NCBI GenBank assembly: GCA_026874595.1
Contig: CM049310.1
Span: forward strand, 42,659,558-42,723,557
DNA length: 64,000 nucleotides
Reading direction: 5' to 3'
From: Sipunculus nudus
Lineage: Eukaryota > Annelida > Sipuncula > Golfingiida > Sipunculidae
Below the pieces are notes generated by a model. That model was not told the DNA's origin, searched no databases, and saw only the letters and a list, made by a program, of their open reading frames with translations. The position numbers were made by a program, and so were the translations under genes. Positions 1-10,500 of this stretch are shown piece by piece; the first letter of the stretch is position 1, and each line of letters begins with the position of its first letter.

Positions 1-2
1 GG

Positions 3-1256
3 ATGACCACGTACAGTTCTGAAGGGACCGTAAAAAATCATTCCGGTGCAACATTCTCTAGAAGTGCTCAACGTAGTCAAGGGCTCATGATCCAACGGAC
101 CAACAACAACAGGGGAGGTATACAGAATCTCCTTCTCTCGGAACTCCAACGGCATGTGTGTGCCCACATTTCCGACCCGGTTGCGCAGCACCACTTGACC
201 CGGAACGTTCCCGGTATTGTCGTCGTGAATGTTAATTTTTGCGTGGACCACCACGGACCAACGAACGTGTCACGCATTCCAGGGAAAATGGTCAGGTACA
301 CACGCGCGGTGAAAGCAAGGAAGTTTCCAGGTGTGGCACTGTCTGTCCTCGTCCCAATTAAGTGCACCACACGTCTACGTATCAAAAATATTCACGTTAC
401 CCCTGTGGGGGGCAACACGGGCAAGACGCCGGAATGCGTGGCGGTCGAGGACGCCGACGTTGATGAAAACAGGTCAGTCACCGCGTCTTTGCCGTGCAAT
501 CTTCACAAATGCTGTTCCGCCACGTACCCGAAAGCCAGCAACCCACACACCCTGCACGCACTTGTGGAGTCCCATCGGCGTGTCATTGAAAGCGTAGGAG
601 AGCTCGACGTTGCAATGCAGAGGGCCATGCAAAACACGGAACGCGCCAATGAGTGCCCATTAAATTTTCTGGCGTCACGTCTGATTTCGTGCGTCTACAA
701 CTTGAGAGACACGCGGGGCGGCGCAGAAAAAAGCACTGCTTCGGACGGAGATTCCGATCAGTCCGAAGACTGCCCGTTGGTATATGCGTGGGGTTCAGTG
801 GCCGTCGGGAGCGGGCCCCATATGCCGCAGCTGGCGCGGACACTCCGCAAACGGTTTTCGCCTGCAGCGTGTAAACCATTGCAGTTGTGCTCGGCCGATT
901 ACGACCCTTGCGCACAACGAGCACGCCACGGACCAACTGACCGTTTTGGCAGGGTAGGGCGGAAGACCGATTCTGTTCTCAGCGGGCAAAGCACAGCTTA
1001 CAGGTCCCGCAATGGCGATTTCGTGTCCGCTTTGTACGACTGCACAGCCGACCCGTCAGTTGGGTCCTTGTCACCTGTAAATGGCGTTTACGCTTATTTC
1101 ACATGGCTTCAACATAAACGCCACGCCTTGTGGGCTGTTGACGGGGACGTGAACGAAAGGCAGCAGCAGGTGCCGTGGGACACATTAGAAATGACGTGTC
1201 AGGCGTGGACCTCCACATCAGGACTCACCCCCGCTGTCGAACCTTACAAACTTTAA
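3..1256 (+). CDS. Uncharacterised viral-type protein, possibly cut at the left edge
   Basis: I do not recognise this protein of at least 417 residues. The frame is open from an ATG at base 3, so the true start may lie left of the window. It has no signal peptide and no membrane segment. Visible features are a His/Cys cluster in the first third (FCVDHH), a second Cys/His patch (NLHKCC) before residue 180, and a short acidic Ser/Asp stretch (SDGDSDQSED) near residue 250, a common form for casein-kinase-2 sites. The gene ends in TAA and lies tail to tail with the next gene across a 231-bp A+T-rich spacer. Coding density and base composition match the following viral-type genes. It may be a structural or regulatory protein, but nothing in the sequence decides this. 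Confidence 0.6.
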   Translation: MTTYSSEGTVKNHSGATFSRSAQRSQGLMIQRTNNNRGGIQNLLLSELQRHVCAHISDPVAQHHLTRNVPGIVVVNVNFCVDHHGPTNVSRIPGKMVRYTRAVKARKFPGVALSVLVPIKCTTRLRIKNIHVTPVGGNTGKTPECVAVEDADVDENRSVTASLPCNLHKCCSATYPKASNPHTLHALVESHRRVIESVGELDVAMQRAMQNTERANECPLNFLASRLISCVYNLRDTRGGAEKSTASDGDSDQSEDCPLVYAWGSVAVGSGPHMPQLARTLRKRFSPAACKPLQLCSADYDPCAQRARHGPTDRFGRVGRKTDSVLSGQSTAYRSRNGDFVSALYDCTADPSVGSLSPVNGVYAYFTWLQHKRHALWAVDGDVNERQQQVPWDTLEMTCQAWTSTSGLTPAVEPYKL

Positions 1257-1487
1257 ATAGCAAAATATAAACTAATGTTTCAACACACACACATATCTAT
1301 GTATGTATAACAAACAATAGATCATGGACATACAACTGTTTTATTGTTGATATATAATATGAAGCAACAGTGTTCCCAAAATATCAGTTTGACATATTAT
1401 ACTTAAGCATTATGCAATATCTCTTGTGAATCTATTCAAATGTGTATAAGTATGCGTGTGTATGGATGCCATTCTCGAATACGACAT

Positions 1488-4106
1488 TCACATAAAAACA
1501 TTGGGTTCTTCCTTATGCGTAAAACCTTGTGTTATGAATTGCCATACGTAATCATGACCTTTGGGGGTCGAGTACAGATTGTTTGCGAAGGGTTTGAACA
1601 TGTACATGGTGGTGTATATGGCGTTCTTTAGTATGTACCATTTTGTGTGTGCTGCTGTGCCCTCTTGTATGTTTGATGCCGTACAGATTCCCAAAGCGTT
1701 TATATTTTTTTCAACCTCCTGAAATGCTATGTTGCGCAGTAACAGAACAGAGGACCGTATTTTTGCAAGTTTCTGTGACTTTTTATTGTGTCTTTTACCA
1801 TCAAGGCGGAGAGTTGCAGTAGGGTCCAAACATATATCTGCGGAGAGTTTATCAATATCTGTCAGGTTGTATACAAGCTGGCGAAGAACTAACAAAGCGT
1901 AAGGTGCCCCGTCGTATTGCCTGTCCATCCATTCGTGCATCTCCATTCCGGGGATGTATAGTGTGTCCCGTGATTCAGCAGCACTCTCTGTTTCTCTACG
2001 CTTGGCCCATTCTTCCTCGTACGCTTTGACTGCACCCGCCAGGTCTTGCCTGTCGTTCAGCAGACACAAAAGCCATAAACCGGGGAAAGCGCTTGATGTG
2101 GTGACTCGGCGATCCATACCTTTCAAATACATCAAAATAGATGAAGTAAACGCTTCCCATGTTTGTTTAGTCCGGTGCCATCCTATAGCGTACAGCAGCA
2201 GCGTGACGTTAATCCCTAGCACTGCTGCTCGCCGAACGCTACTGTACTTGTACAACGCGTAGAAGACGCCCCTGCAGTCATCTGATGCGTTCTCGTCTGT
2301 CAGAACGGCCTGAATGGGCCTGTCCTCTAACCGGTAGCTCGGGTTCCCTTCCTCGTCCCTGGGCGTGGCACCAAAGACCATAGTGTACAGCATGTCTGCC
2401 GTGTGGCATGAGGACGTCATTAGCTTTTCCGCACTGCCGTACGATGGCTGTGGCCACACGACGTAAGGTGTCCAGTCTGCCTTTTGGTTCAAGGGGTCCG
2501 CGTGCGTCATATGACTTTCACTTGCTTCCCTCTGGGACTCGGACAGGTCATTTCGTATGCCCTCCCAGCATGAATCGTTACCTGTCGTGGCAGCAACAGA
2601 ACCCGATACGGAAGCGGCCGTTGGAAAACCTCCTAAAGGAGGGAGGGCCTCCCATTCCAGTCCAGTTTGCAACAGTGGTCTGTAACCTAAATCCTTCTTT
2701 CCGCATTTGAACCCCGTCAGGAACATGTCGTAGTAACACTCGAGAGCCACTGGCGTGCTCGCCACGACATCCGCCCACCTGCGGGACATCACATATTGTA
2801 TCTGACGGTTATTTTGCGATATCTCATACCAAGCGTACAGGTACCAAAGGCCGGCGTAGAGGTCCGAGAAGTGCCGGTTCGCATCACAGTCCAGTTGGTG
2901 AGTCAACGTTCCGACATCTGCCACGGCGTTGTTGACAGCGAGCACGAATGCTGGTGCGACGGTAACGAAAGAACCCTTACTGTCCTGTGGCACCCTCCAG
3001 GCCCCGCTGCTTCCCTGGCGGCCTGGCGGGACCAGGTTCACGTTAGCCAAGGACGGGTCGGTTGGTCCCATTTCATGCCGGAGCAATGTATCTTGCAAAC
3101 TGGACAAACGTGACCTGGTGAAATCCTTTATTTTTTTCCCCTTTGACGTAATCATATGGAAAAGTAAATGTGTCTCGGGACCGTACACGGGCAATGCTGG
3201 GCGATCACACTGTTGCGTGGAAGCCGCGAGTACTCTTTTCGCATGCTCGGTCGGAAGTTGGAATGCAGGTAAACGTTGGCGGCACGTAAGCAACGCGCGT
3301 TTTGACATGTTCATTGTCTGCAAAGCCCTTTTAGTACGTGTCTGGCCATCTACCGTTTTTACCATCATGGGTACCAGCTGCTCCACGAGCGGGGGAACAG
3401 AAGCGTCTGCTTTGTTTCCATGACTCATCAGTTCATCAGGGCAGGGTCGTGATGTTGGTTGACGCAATGGGCTACGAGACCTGCGCTGGTCCTCTTCCTC
3501 TGGATGGACCATTTCTGGAGGCCGTCGACTGAATGCGTCGTTCAGTGTTGTCAAATGTCCCATGAGTGCATCCGTGAGTTCAGCCGCACGGGCGGTGTCG
3601 CCTGTGGTCCGTCGTAAAAAGTCTTCGGCTAACCCCTTAACCCTTTCCCCGGCGATGCACAGCGCGTCCTGGGTCCCCGGTTCCATTAACAGTATGAGGT
3701 CCAACAACTCTGTCCGGTATCGGTCGTGGACGTCTGTCACAGCTTCATCGTGCAGCCGTTTCGCTTTCAGCCGTAAAAGCGGTAGGTACCCGTCCCTCAT
3801 GGTGCGCATTTTGAGTCTTGCAGTCCTCAGACTCTCCCTGGTACGAGCGGAATGAACCAGTAAAACATGGTACAAGGGAGGCAAACGGTTATTGGCGGTA
3901 GACTGTGACATGACGGCGTTGTCAGGTGTCCACGCAGAAATGTTAGCACCAGAACACGTCCCGCTGTCCAGTATTTCAAGCCTGCGGTGGAACTCTTTGT
4001 CCGACTCCAGTGTGCCATTTTCGAACAAATGATCACTTCTTCTTCGTCCGCTAGTAGTATCATGTGGATCTCCACGCCATTGAGCCATGGCATGAGAAGA
4101 CCGCAT
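1488..4106 (-). CDS. Large uncharacterised protein, 872 aa
   Basis: A single uninterrupted 872-codon frame that I cannot assign to a family. The first 200 residues are helix-rich and charged. A basic, Ser/Arg-rich linker (RRSRSPLRQP) after an acidic run near residue 210 looks like a nuclear-localisation or phosphorylation segment. The C-terminal 400 residues are globular, with many aromatic and Cys residues. There is no signal peptide or clear membrane span. Two in-frame ATGs lie six codons apart; the second (4088) sits in a strong Kozak context (GCCATGG) and may be the real start. The gene follows the nuclease-like gene on the same strand with a 173-bp gap. Size and single-exon structure suit a virion or tegument-type protein, but that is inference. 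Confidence 0.75.
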   Translation of the reverse strand: MRSSHAMAQWRGDPHDTTSGRRRSDHLFENGTLESDKEFHRRLEILDSGTCSGANISAWTPDNAVMSQSTANNRLPPLYHVLLVHSARTRESLRTARLKMRTMRDGYLPLLRLKAKRLHDEAVTDVHDRYRTELLDLILLMEPGTQDALCIAGERVKGLAEDFLRRTTGDTARAAELTDALMGHLTTLNDAFSRRPPEMVHPEEEDQRRSRSPLRQPTSRPCPDELMSHGNKADASVPPLVEQLVPMMVKTVDGQTRTKRALQTMNMSKRALLTCRQRLPAFQLPTEHAKRVLAASTQQCDRPALPVYGPETHLLFHMITSKGKKIKDFTRSRLSSLQDTLLRHEMGPTDPSLANVNLVPPGRQGSSGAWRVPQDSKGSFVTVAPAFVLAVNNAVADVGTLTHQLDCDANRHFSDLYAGLWYLYAWYEISQNNRQIQYVMSRRWADVVASTPVALECYYDMFLTGFKCGKKDLGYRPLLQTGLEWEALPPLGGFPTAASVSGSVAATTGNDSCWEGIRNDLSESQREASESHMTHADPLNQKADWTPYVVWPQPSYGSAEKLMTSSCHTADMLYTMVFGATPRDEEGNPSYRLEDRPIQAVLTDENASDDCRGVFYALYKYSSVRRAAVLGINVTLLLYAIGWHRTKQTWEAFTSSILMYLKGMDRRVTTSSAFPGLWLLCLLNDRQDLAGAVKAYEEEWAKRRETESAAESRDTLYIPGMEMHEWMDRQYDGAPYALLVLRQLVYNLTDIDKLSADICLDPTATLRLDGKRHNKKSQKLAKIRSSVLLLRNIAFQEVEKNINALGICTASNIQEGTAAHTKWYILKNAIYTTMYMFKPFANNLYSTPKGHDYVWQFITQGFTHKEEPNVFM

Positions 4107-4279
4107 TCATAAAGTGATATGTGTCAGGAACTTCCAACTCTAAGCCAATAAAGCCACCGCATGCCATTGACCATGCGAGACAAGCGGGCGCCTACATGTT
4201 CTATCAGTCTAACCTGCTGCCCCATATGCATCCTGATCTTTGAGGTACCCGTGCAGTTGAATATTATTAGCACTCTACG

Positions 4280-5683
4280 CTACTGTGTGTACTTCTCAAT
4301 CGGGCAGACGGTTGTCACCAGTTCATACATCGCTTTTGTGTAGCGGTCGGCGTGTTCGAGCACAGACAGGTCAGTTGGTGCGCGGAACGTACATATGGGC
4401 CCTGCGGGGGCGCCGCCTTCACACTTGCTTCGTCCTTCGCCAATAGGAAGAACATATCCGCATTCTTGAGAGCAGAACACCATTTCTGAAAAGGCCACGT
4501 TCGAGAATTGGCCCCCGTCTCCACAGCCTGTTTGAGGTTGAAATGTTCGCTCGGATGCGCTGTCCCTTTTATCGTGTGTTGCATCTGCTTTTTCCTTAAC
4601 AGTGAAACGTCTCACGCGACAGCACGTCTTTCCAACCCACACGTATGAACTGAAACGAACGCGAAGTGCGTGTATGCGGTGCTGTTGCTGTGCACGCTTT
4701 CTCCAGTGCGCTGCGGATGATCGATGCAAGAACTCGCGCAGGCGCCAGGTAGTGTCGCAAACCTGGTAAAACGCCGATTGACACGCGAACGTAATTCGTT
4801 CTTTTGAAAATACAGGCGACACTATACTGGAGTACTTGAACGTCCTGGCGACTTGTTGATATTGCGAGCGGATGAGATCCTGTTTATGGACACTTGCGTT
4901 GAAGCCGATACTTTTCACTTCGACCACACACACCCATGCGCAACGGCCTTTGGGGTGTGCGGCCAGCAGTACCACATCCGGCCGTCTCGTCCCTTTCAGC
5001 TGTAGGCGCTTCTTCGCATCCATCCGTTTTACTTTCCGACGTGGTGGCCACCTCACAGAGTTGCATGTCGGCAAAGGTCTGTTGCTTTCTGTTGAGGCAG
5101 TACCGACGTTTGATATTGGGATGTGCGGTCCGACGGGTGTTTCACATACAACGGTAACTTTAACATCTTTGGCCCATTGTAATAAAACAGGCGTAGGTAT
5201 GTCTTCGCCTTTTTTAAACGGATAACATTCCAACATGGTCAGCGCCCTGAGTATAAACCCCCTGGCGTTTGATTCGGCGTGTGCGGCCTGCACGGAACTC
5301 GATGCTTGCCAAAATAGGGCATTTCCGAATGCGATTTCTACCACGTCTTTCAAATTGGTAACTTTATAGAGACGATTTTGTAGTCGCGTGTGGAACCGTT
5401 CACCAGCCGTTGTCGAACGGGCGTGGCAGCGGTCGAGGTTTGCCAGGACTGGGGCTATCACGCCCTTGTTGTACGATTCGAACGTCTGGAACACCTTGGG
5501 TGACACATGTCCCGTATGTGCGGTCCAGGATGAAACTGCTCTCCGAAGTAAAGGGTTTTTAGCCGCTGCAGATTTCCATGCAGCAAACTCGCGACATCTC
5601 TGCACTGTGTACAACTTTGTGAGTTCTGACACCAGTTCTTGCTTGTGGAGACGATACCTCTCATGGTGGACACGTTTTTCCAT
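4280..5683 (-). CDS. PD-(D/E)XK-type nuclease candidate, 467 aa
   Basis: The middle of the protein shows the core of the PD-(D/E)XK nuclease fold: Asp236 in RRPDVVLL, then a beta-strand with Glu255 and Lys257 in CVVEVKS, then a Gln/Tyr-rich helix (QDLIRSQYQQ). An upstream helix with Glu116 (DVVEIAFGNA) could supply the first acidic motif. Nucleases of this fold cut or resect DNA with Mg2+. In herpesviruses the conserved alkaline exonuclease belongs to this superfamily and acts in genome processing and recombination, so this gene could be its counterpart; that assignment is inference. The C-terminal part carries a Cys cluster (FCSQECGY). The start is the first ATG after a TATA-like stretch about 95 bp upstream. 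The motif is short and could be another nuclease of the same superfamily. Confidence 0.6.
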   Translation of the reverse strand: MEKRVHHERYRLHKQELVSELTKLYTVQRCREFAAWKSAAAKNPLLRRAVSSWTAHTGHVSPKVFQTFESYNKGVIAPVLANLDRCHARSTTAGERFHTRLQNRLYKVTNLKDVVEIAFGNALFWQASSSVQAAHAESNARGFILRALTMLECYPFKKGEDIPTPVLLQWAKDVKVTVVCETPVGPHIPISNVGTASTESNRPLPTCNSVRWPPRRKVKRMDAKKRLQLKGTRRPDVVLLAAHPKGRCAWVCVVEVKSIGFNASVHKQDLIRSQYQQVARTFKYSSIVSPVFSKERITFACQSAFYQVCDTTWRLREFLHRSSAAHWRKRAQQQHRIHALRVRFSSYVWVGKTCCRVRRFTVKEKADATHDKRDSASERTFQPQTGCGDGGQFSNVAFSEMVFCSQECGYVLPIGEGRSKCEGGAPAGPICTFRAPTDLSVLEHADRYTKAMYELVTTVCPIEKYTQ

Positions 5684-5774
5684 GCCGGTAAAGAGGCCAC
5701 GCGGTGATCACTGTCAGTTCACTGCCCCCGCATATACCAAATGACGCACGCGGTTTACCCCGTGTGACGAGTGT

Positions 5775-5803
5775 AATATATATGACTCGTAGCTATCACG
5801 TGA
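5775..5803 (-). promoter_or_regulatory. TATA-like element and E-box upstream of nuclease-like gene
   Basis: An ATATATAT stretch reads toward the nuclease-like gene about 95 bp before its ATG. Immediately upstream lies the palindromic E-box TCACGTGA (5796-5803). The same octamer recurs in three other viral intergenic regions. Confidence 0.5.
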
Positions 5804-5922
5804 TCACCATTACCAGTTTCGGTATATGCAAATAGGTTCATGGCATATTACGCTGCGTATATGTACGGAAAATGGTTGATTAAACAAATGTATTGGCCAC
5901 GGCCAACAGTTCCATGTAAGCT

Positions 5923-6354
5923 TTACCCTCCATCTCCCGAAATTTCATCATCTTCTTGGTTACTGGAGGTCTTGTCGTTCTCGTTTGTTCGTACATGATT
6001 CCTGTTTGTGTTGACACCAACAGTACCGGTGTGTTCCGCCCACATCACAGGAGCGGGTTTTGTCCCCCAATACCACAGTTTGCACACAGGATAACCTCTA
6101 ACTGGTGTTTGGTCCACCTCCCTGACCTTCCAAACGCACAAGACTCGAGGGGCTCCACAGCACATGTCCGACGCCGTGCAATTTTCCCCTATACGTTTAC
6201 AATCCTGCACGGGATCTACTTTATGGCGGTCAGTGAGAAGGTGTTTGGCTAAGGCAAACGGAAACGTACCCCTTAACTTGACTCCGGGTAGCACAAACAA
6301 CATCAAAGAAACCACGGTCAGATAGGTCAACGCCATGTACGGGCGGGTACCCAT
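5923..6354 (-). CDS. Small secreted cysteine-knot-like protein, 143 aa
   Basis: The chosen ATG opens directly onto a hydrophobic signal-peptide-like segment (ALTYLTVVSLMLFVL). The mature part has six cysteines in the order C-x6-C-x5-CC-x6-C-x17-C, about residues 60-103. This is the spacing class of inhibitor-cystine-knot (knottin) domains, which include mollusc and arthropod channel- or receptor-binding peptides and some antimicrobial peptides. The knot is followed by a hydrophilic, Asn/Asp/Glu-rich C-terminal tail with no membrane anchor. An upstream in-frame extension of 68 residues exists but would bury the signal peptide, so I reject it. The protein is probably exported by infected cells. 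Its target is unknown, and the disulfide pattern is inferred from spacing alone. Confidence 0.65.
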   Translation of the reverse strand: MGTRPYMALTYLTVVSLMLFVLPGVKLRGTFPFALAKHLLTDRHKVDPVQDCKRIGENCTASDMCCGAPRVLCVWKVREVDQTPVRGYPVCKLWYWGTKPAPVMWAEHTGTVGVNTNRNHVRTNENDKTSSNQEDDEISGDGG

Positions 6355-6611
6355 TGCAATCTGAAATCGTCCTCTATCGTGCAAACCAATGGAATTGCGC
6401 TTATGCACGAGACGTGAAATGTTTGCTGGCGACTTTAACCATGGTCTGCGTTTCACAAATACTTTAACATTCGAGGCTAGAGATATACACGATGGGACTG
6501 CACTGTACAGGACGATAAATGGACACCATATGCCGGGAGCAGACGTCGGTGTGTACACTAGTGCAGAGATGTCGTATTTATTTTCCTCACAAGGAATCTG
6601 TCCTCGTCAGA

Positions 6612-7463
6612 TTAGTCATTAAGGTCGAACCTGTATTCCTCAAATGATGGAATGGTCACGACATAATATTGCTTTGCCTGATTCTGTACGGCAGTCATGA
6701 GCATATCGGCTCTCTCATATTCACCCGATACATACAAGGCATACCACACATCAGACCACATGTGCGGACGCTGGTGCAGCCAATCGAAAAAACGGATACC
6801 GATAAAGCAGGAGGACACCCCTGCGGCGATATAAGAGAGTTCCTGATCAGACATGATGTCCATCTCGTAGAGTGTATTTAACAGCCCGTTGCTTTTAAGA
6901 TCCAATCCATCCAATAGGTCACCTGAAATATCCCTCAACGTTTGTTTCGTGTAGTACACGTATCTACATTCTGAAGTGTATGCACATGTAGGTTTAGATA
7001 AAAGAACTGGAACCGTCGTGCCTGCTTTGATGTTCTTAGCAATAGACCGTTGTTTTTCGATCCATGCGTGTATGCCTTCTACTGTATGTATATCTGGCCG
7101 TGTTTTGGCAACGACCTCTCCTGTAAACGCAGCTGCATTATATCTATCCCGCACGTACCGCATCCATACATAAGGAGGTATTTCCTCTGGGTACAGAGTG
7201 AACGTGCAGTATATGCCATCACTAGGGTCAGGTTCGGTCGCGTCCAATGTCGGCAGTGTGTGTATATCTTCCAACCGCAACCCGGTATCTAAGCAATCCG
7301 ATCCGGGCGTGTGCCCCTCCGTGCGACATTTGTAACACGGTAACGGCTTGCGACTCCCCATGTGCGCACGGTTTATCACTTCATGTACATCATATGCACT
7401 TACATTTATGATATATATACCGACACCTGTGGCGCTAGGTATACAATGATACCTTACGTACAT
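6612..7463 (-). CDS. CARD-like domain protein, about 283 aa
   Basis: The C-terminal 85 residues (about 174-260) have the helix and hydrophobic pattern of a caspase-recruitment domain. There is a helix with GLLNTLYEMDIMSDQEL, then RFFDWLHQRP, then a helix ending VWYALYVSGEYERADML, matching the usual CARD run of Leu/Ile core positions, W/F-L-x-x-R-x turn and A-L-x-x-S-G-E motif. CARDs assemble innate-immune and apoptosis complexes such as RIG-I-like receptor/MAVS and apoptosome platforms. A viral CARD could cap or mimic such filaments (inference). Near the N-terminus CYKC...C may bind zinc. An upstream GTG-started extension is disregarded. A TATA run inside the frame (7413-7421) would favour the later ATG at 7361, giving 249 residues. 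The gene is divergent from the EGF-repeat gene. Confidence 0.75.
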   Translation of the reverse strand: MYVRYHCIPSATGVGIYIINVSAYDVHEVINRAHMGSRKPLPCYKCRTEGHTPGSDCLDTGLRLEDIHTLPTLDATEPDPSDGIYCTFTLYPEEIPPYVWMRYVRDRYNAAAFTGEVVAKTRPDIHTVEGIHAWIEKQRSIAKNIKAGTTVPVLLSKPTCAYTSECRYVYYTKQTLRDISGDLLDGLDLKSNGLLNTLYEMDIMSDQELSYIAAGVSSCFIGIRFFDWLHQRPHMWSDVWYALYVSGEYERADMLMTAVQNQAKQYYVVTIPSFEEYRFDLND

Positions 7464-7564
7464 GTTCCCTGTTTTATTTGCCGTAGCGGCACCAGCCACT
7501 CGTCACGTGACTATGTGTGACACTATCGTGCATGATATATGAGACAAAATACCAGTCATACAAA
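7464..7564. promoter_or_regulatory. Divergent promoter region with E-box
   Basis: This 101-bp interval separates the CARD-like gene from the EGF-repeat gene. It carries the E-box octamer TCACGTGA (7503-7510) and an ATATAT core (7535-7540) usable on either strand. The short spacing implies shared regulation of the two genes. Confidence 0.5.
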
Positions 7565-10500
7565 ATGGGCACTTTTTACAGACAAGTATTATACCTGCCT
7601 CTTCTGGCATTGATCGCGCGCCAGATACAGGCCAATCGTAAGGCCGCACCCTCGTGGCGTTGGTTAGGAGCGCCGACGGAAAGTGAAATGGCCGGCCCTT
7701 TTAAATCGTGTAAGGTAACTGTCAACAACAAGCGTGTTACATGCGACGGCAGTAAAGAGACATACACGTACCAGAAAGCAAGACGTTGCTGTGAGTGTGC
7801 CGGTTTGGAACTTCCGCGTACAAAGGCATCGCAGGTAGCGTGGATGATGGAACTGGCTCCCACGGTGACCAGTGCACATTTCCGCATGGCAATCGAGGAC
7901 AGAAAAACCGAGGCATGCTCCGTTTTCCGCCGAACTAAGGGTGCTTCCAAAATGAAGGGATGCCATAAAGAGAAGGCCGGTTTTTTGTGTTGGCCAAAGA
8001 CTGGTACCCGTTTTTCAGATCCGGATGATAACATGGAACTCGTAGGGCCTTGGTCAAAGGAGCAAACATTTTGCAAAGACACAGCAAAGAAGAATTGCAG
8101 TGGCTTGACAGAAGTCACTAACAAGGAGGCAAAAAGTTGCTGCCAGTGCGCAGGAGGGCGTTTGCCTGTCATATCAGACCAAGGTTATGACTTCAACAGC
8201 GACTCTGTAAGCAAACTGTTGCGACAAGTGAATATTTCAGAAACGTGGACAATGTTCTCCGAAAACAATCAGGTCATACAAACTCCGGTATGTCACCTCT
8301 TTCGTTATGATAACGATATGAAAGCAGGCCATCACAAACACAAGGATCAGAAGGGAAACGTCGATTGCGACCAGAAACATCGGTACATATGTGTCCGTCC
8401 AGAGTGCTCTGAGGGATACTGGGGACGCAAATGCAAACGGAATTGCTCAACAGGATGTTACAGACGTGTGTGTATGGGATACACGGGAACGTGTTCACAC
8501 GGGTGCAAGGCCGGCCTCAGAGGAAAGCTTTGTAACACAACCTGCAACAGTGGACGCTGGGGTAAAAACTGCGCACATAAATGTTCATCCGGGTGCATGA
8601 GGGAAAGGGGTGCCAAGCCTGTGTGCTACCCCACAAACGGAACTTGCTCTTGTAAAGTGGGTTACGCAGGCTCGAGATGTAACAAGTTGTGCACGAACGG
8701 AACGTTCGGCCTCGGTTGCAACCGCACGTGTTCTGCAGGTTGTCTGCGTGAACCGGACGAACAGACGAAAAACGGAACGATGATTAAAGGGACAGCAGTT
8801 TGTCGTTCAACAGATGGGGCATGCGATTGCCTGCCCGGGTTCAGAGGCAAAAGATGTGCGAACGCATGCTTGTCAGGTCAGTGGGGTCTTCATTGTGCCT
8901 TCAACTGTTCGGAAGGTTGTTCCCGCCGGAAATGCAATGCAGTAAACGGCGGATGTTCATGCATGCCAGGCTTTAAGGGGGCCCGCTGTAACGTGACGTG
9001 CCCTCCAGGGACATTGGATGATATATGTACCAGGACATGTTCTAACAATTGTGTACCAGTAAAAGGTATCCGTTTATGCGACAAGCACAGCGGGTCTTGC
9101 AGTTGCTGTCCAGGTTACTACGGCAAGGATTGCAGCAAGGAGTGTGCCAGGGACAAGTATGGATCTGATTGTACCAAGACGTGTCCAGTAAACTGCATGC
9201 ACGCCCCTGCCTCTCATATATGGATGACCGGGGCCAGTGATCGGAACTCGTCTTCAAGATACATGTGGCGTGTGTGTGCAAAAGAGACAGGAGCGTGTAG
9301 CTGCAAAGCTGGTTACAAAGGTCAGACATGTTCGGAAGCATGCGGCAAGCAAGAATGGGGCGAAAACTGTCACAGTACATGTCCGGTCAATTGCAACGGG
9401 ACCGCCTCGAATTCAAATGTTAAATGCGACCGGTTTAACGGAACGTGCTTATGCAAGGACGGTTATACGGGACACAAATGCGCGGATGTATGCTCTACAG
9501 GCACGTGGGGTACGAAATGTTCCCGAAATTGCTCTAGCCGGTGCATAACCACAGGTAACAGTCATAAGCCGACCTGCAATCATATAAACGGGACGTGCAC
9601 TTGCCAGCCGGGTTACACGGGTAAACACTGTGAGGCACTCTGTGCAAACGGCACGTACGGCCCATCCTGCTCGAAAACGTGCCCAAGCCGTTGTGTGCGT
9701 GCACGGAATACGAATTCTGTTCGGACAACAACGTATCAGTTATGCGACCACATTTCCGGCAGCTGCTTGTGCCAGGCCGGTTACAAAGGGCAGTACTGCA
9801 ATGAAACGTGCTCAGCAGACAAATGGGGTTCAGAATGTGCCTTTTCGTGTACGCCTGAATGCAATGGATCCGTTGTTTACAATGGTATACCTGTCAGGAA
9901 ATGCAACATGGTGAACGGTTCGTGCACGTGCCAGGCCGGGTACGTGGGCGAGCGCTGCACTCAACGTTGCGACGGTGGACTTTGGGGGGAGGGTTGTGTC
10001 AGTGTATGCGGTGCCGGATGCTGGAACCGCTCCAGCTGCCACCACGAAGACGGACATTGTGCACCGTGCACAGAAGGGTACACGGGGCCGAGGTGTGAGA
10101 ACCTGTGCCCGTCCGGTGTTTGGGGAAATAACTGCAGTAGCACCTGTTCGCTGTTTTGTGCGAATTCCAAATGCAGCCCATTCGACGGAAAATGTTACCA
10201 ATGTAAAGCTGGCAAGGACGGCGACTTCTGCAACGCGGATTGCCCGACCGGTGTGTGGGGGACTAACTGCAGTAACACCTGTTCGTTTACTTGTGCAGAT
10301 GGCAAATGCAACCCAGCCGATGGGAAATGCTACCAATGTATAGCTGGCAAAGAAGGCGCCTACTGCAACGCGGATTGCCCGACCGGTCATTGGGGGAATA
10401 ACTGCAGTAGAACCTGTCCGCCATCTTGTGCAAAAAGCACATGCAGCCCATTCGACGGGAAATGTTACCGATGTAAAGCTGGCAGAGAAGGCGTCTTCTG

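Noticed and set aside
6355-6558. Longer start for the cystine-knot-like protein
   Set aside because: It would place 68 residues before a clear signal peptide.
7464-7499. N-terminal extension of the CARD-like protein from a GTG
   Set aside because: A eukaryotic virus would normally use ATG. The same reasoning removed GTG-started extensions at 20,896, 22,723, 24,073 and 30,268 and a TTG-started one at 29,611.
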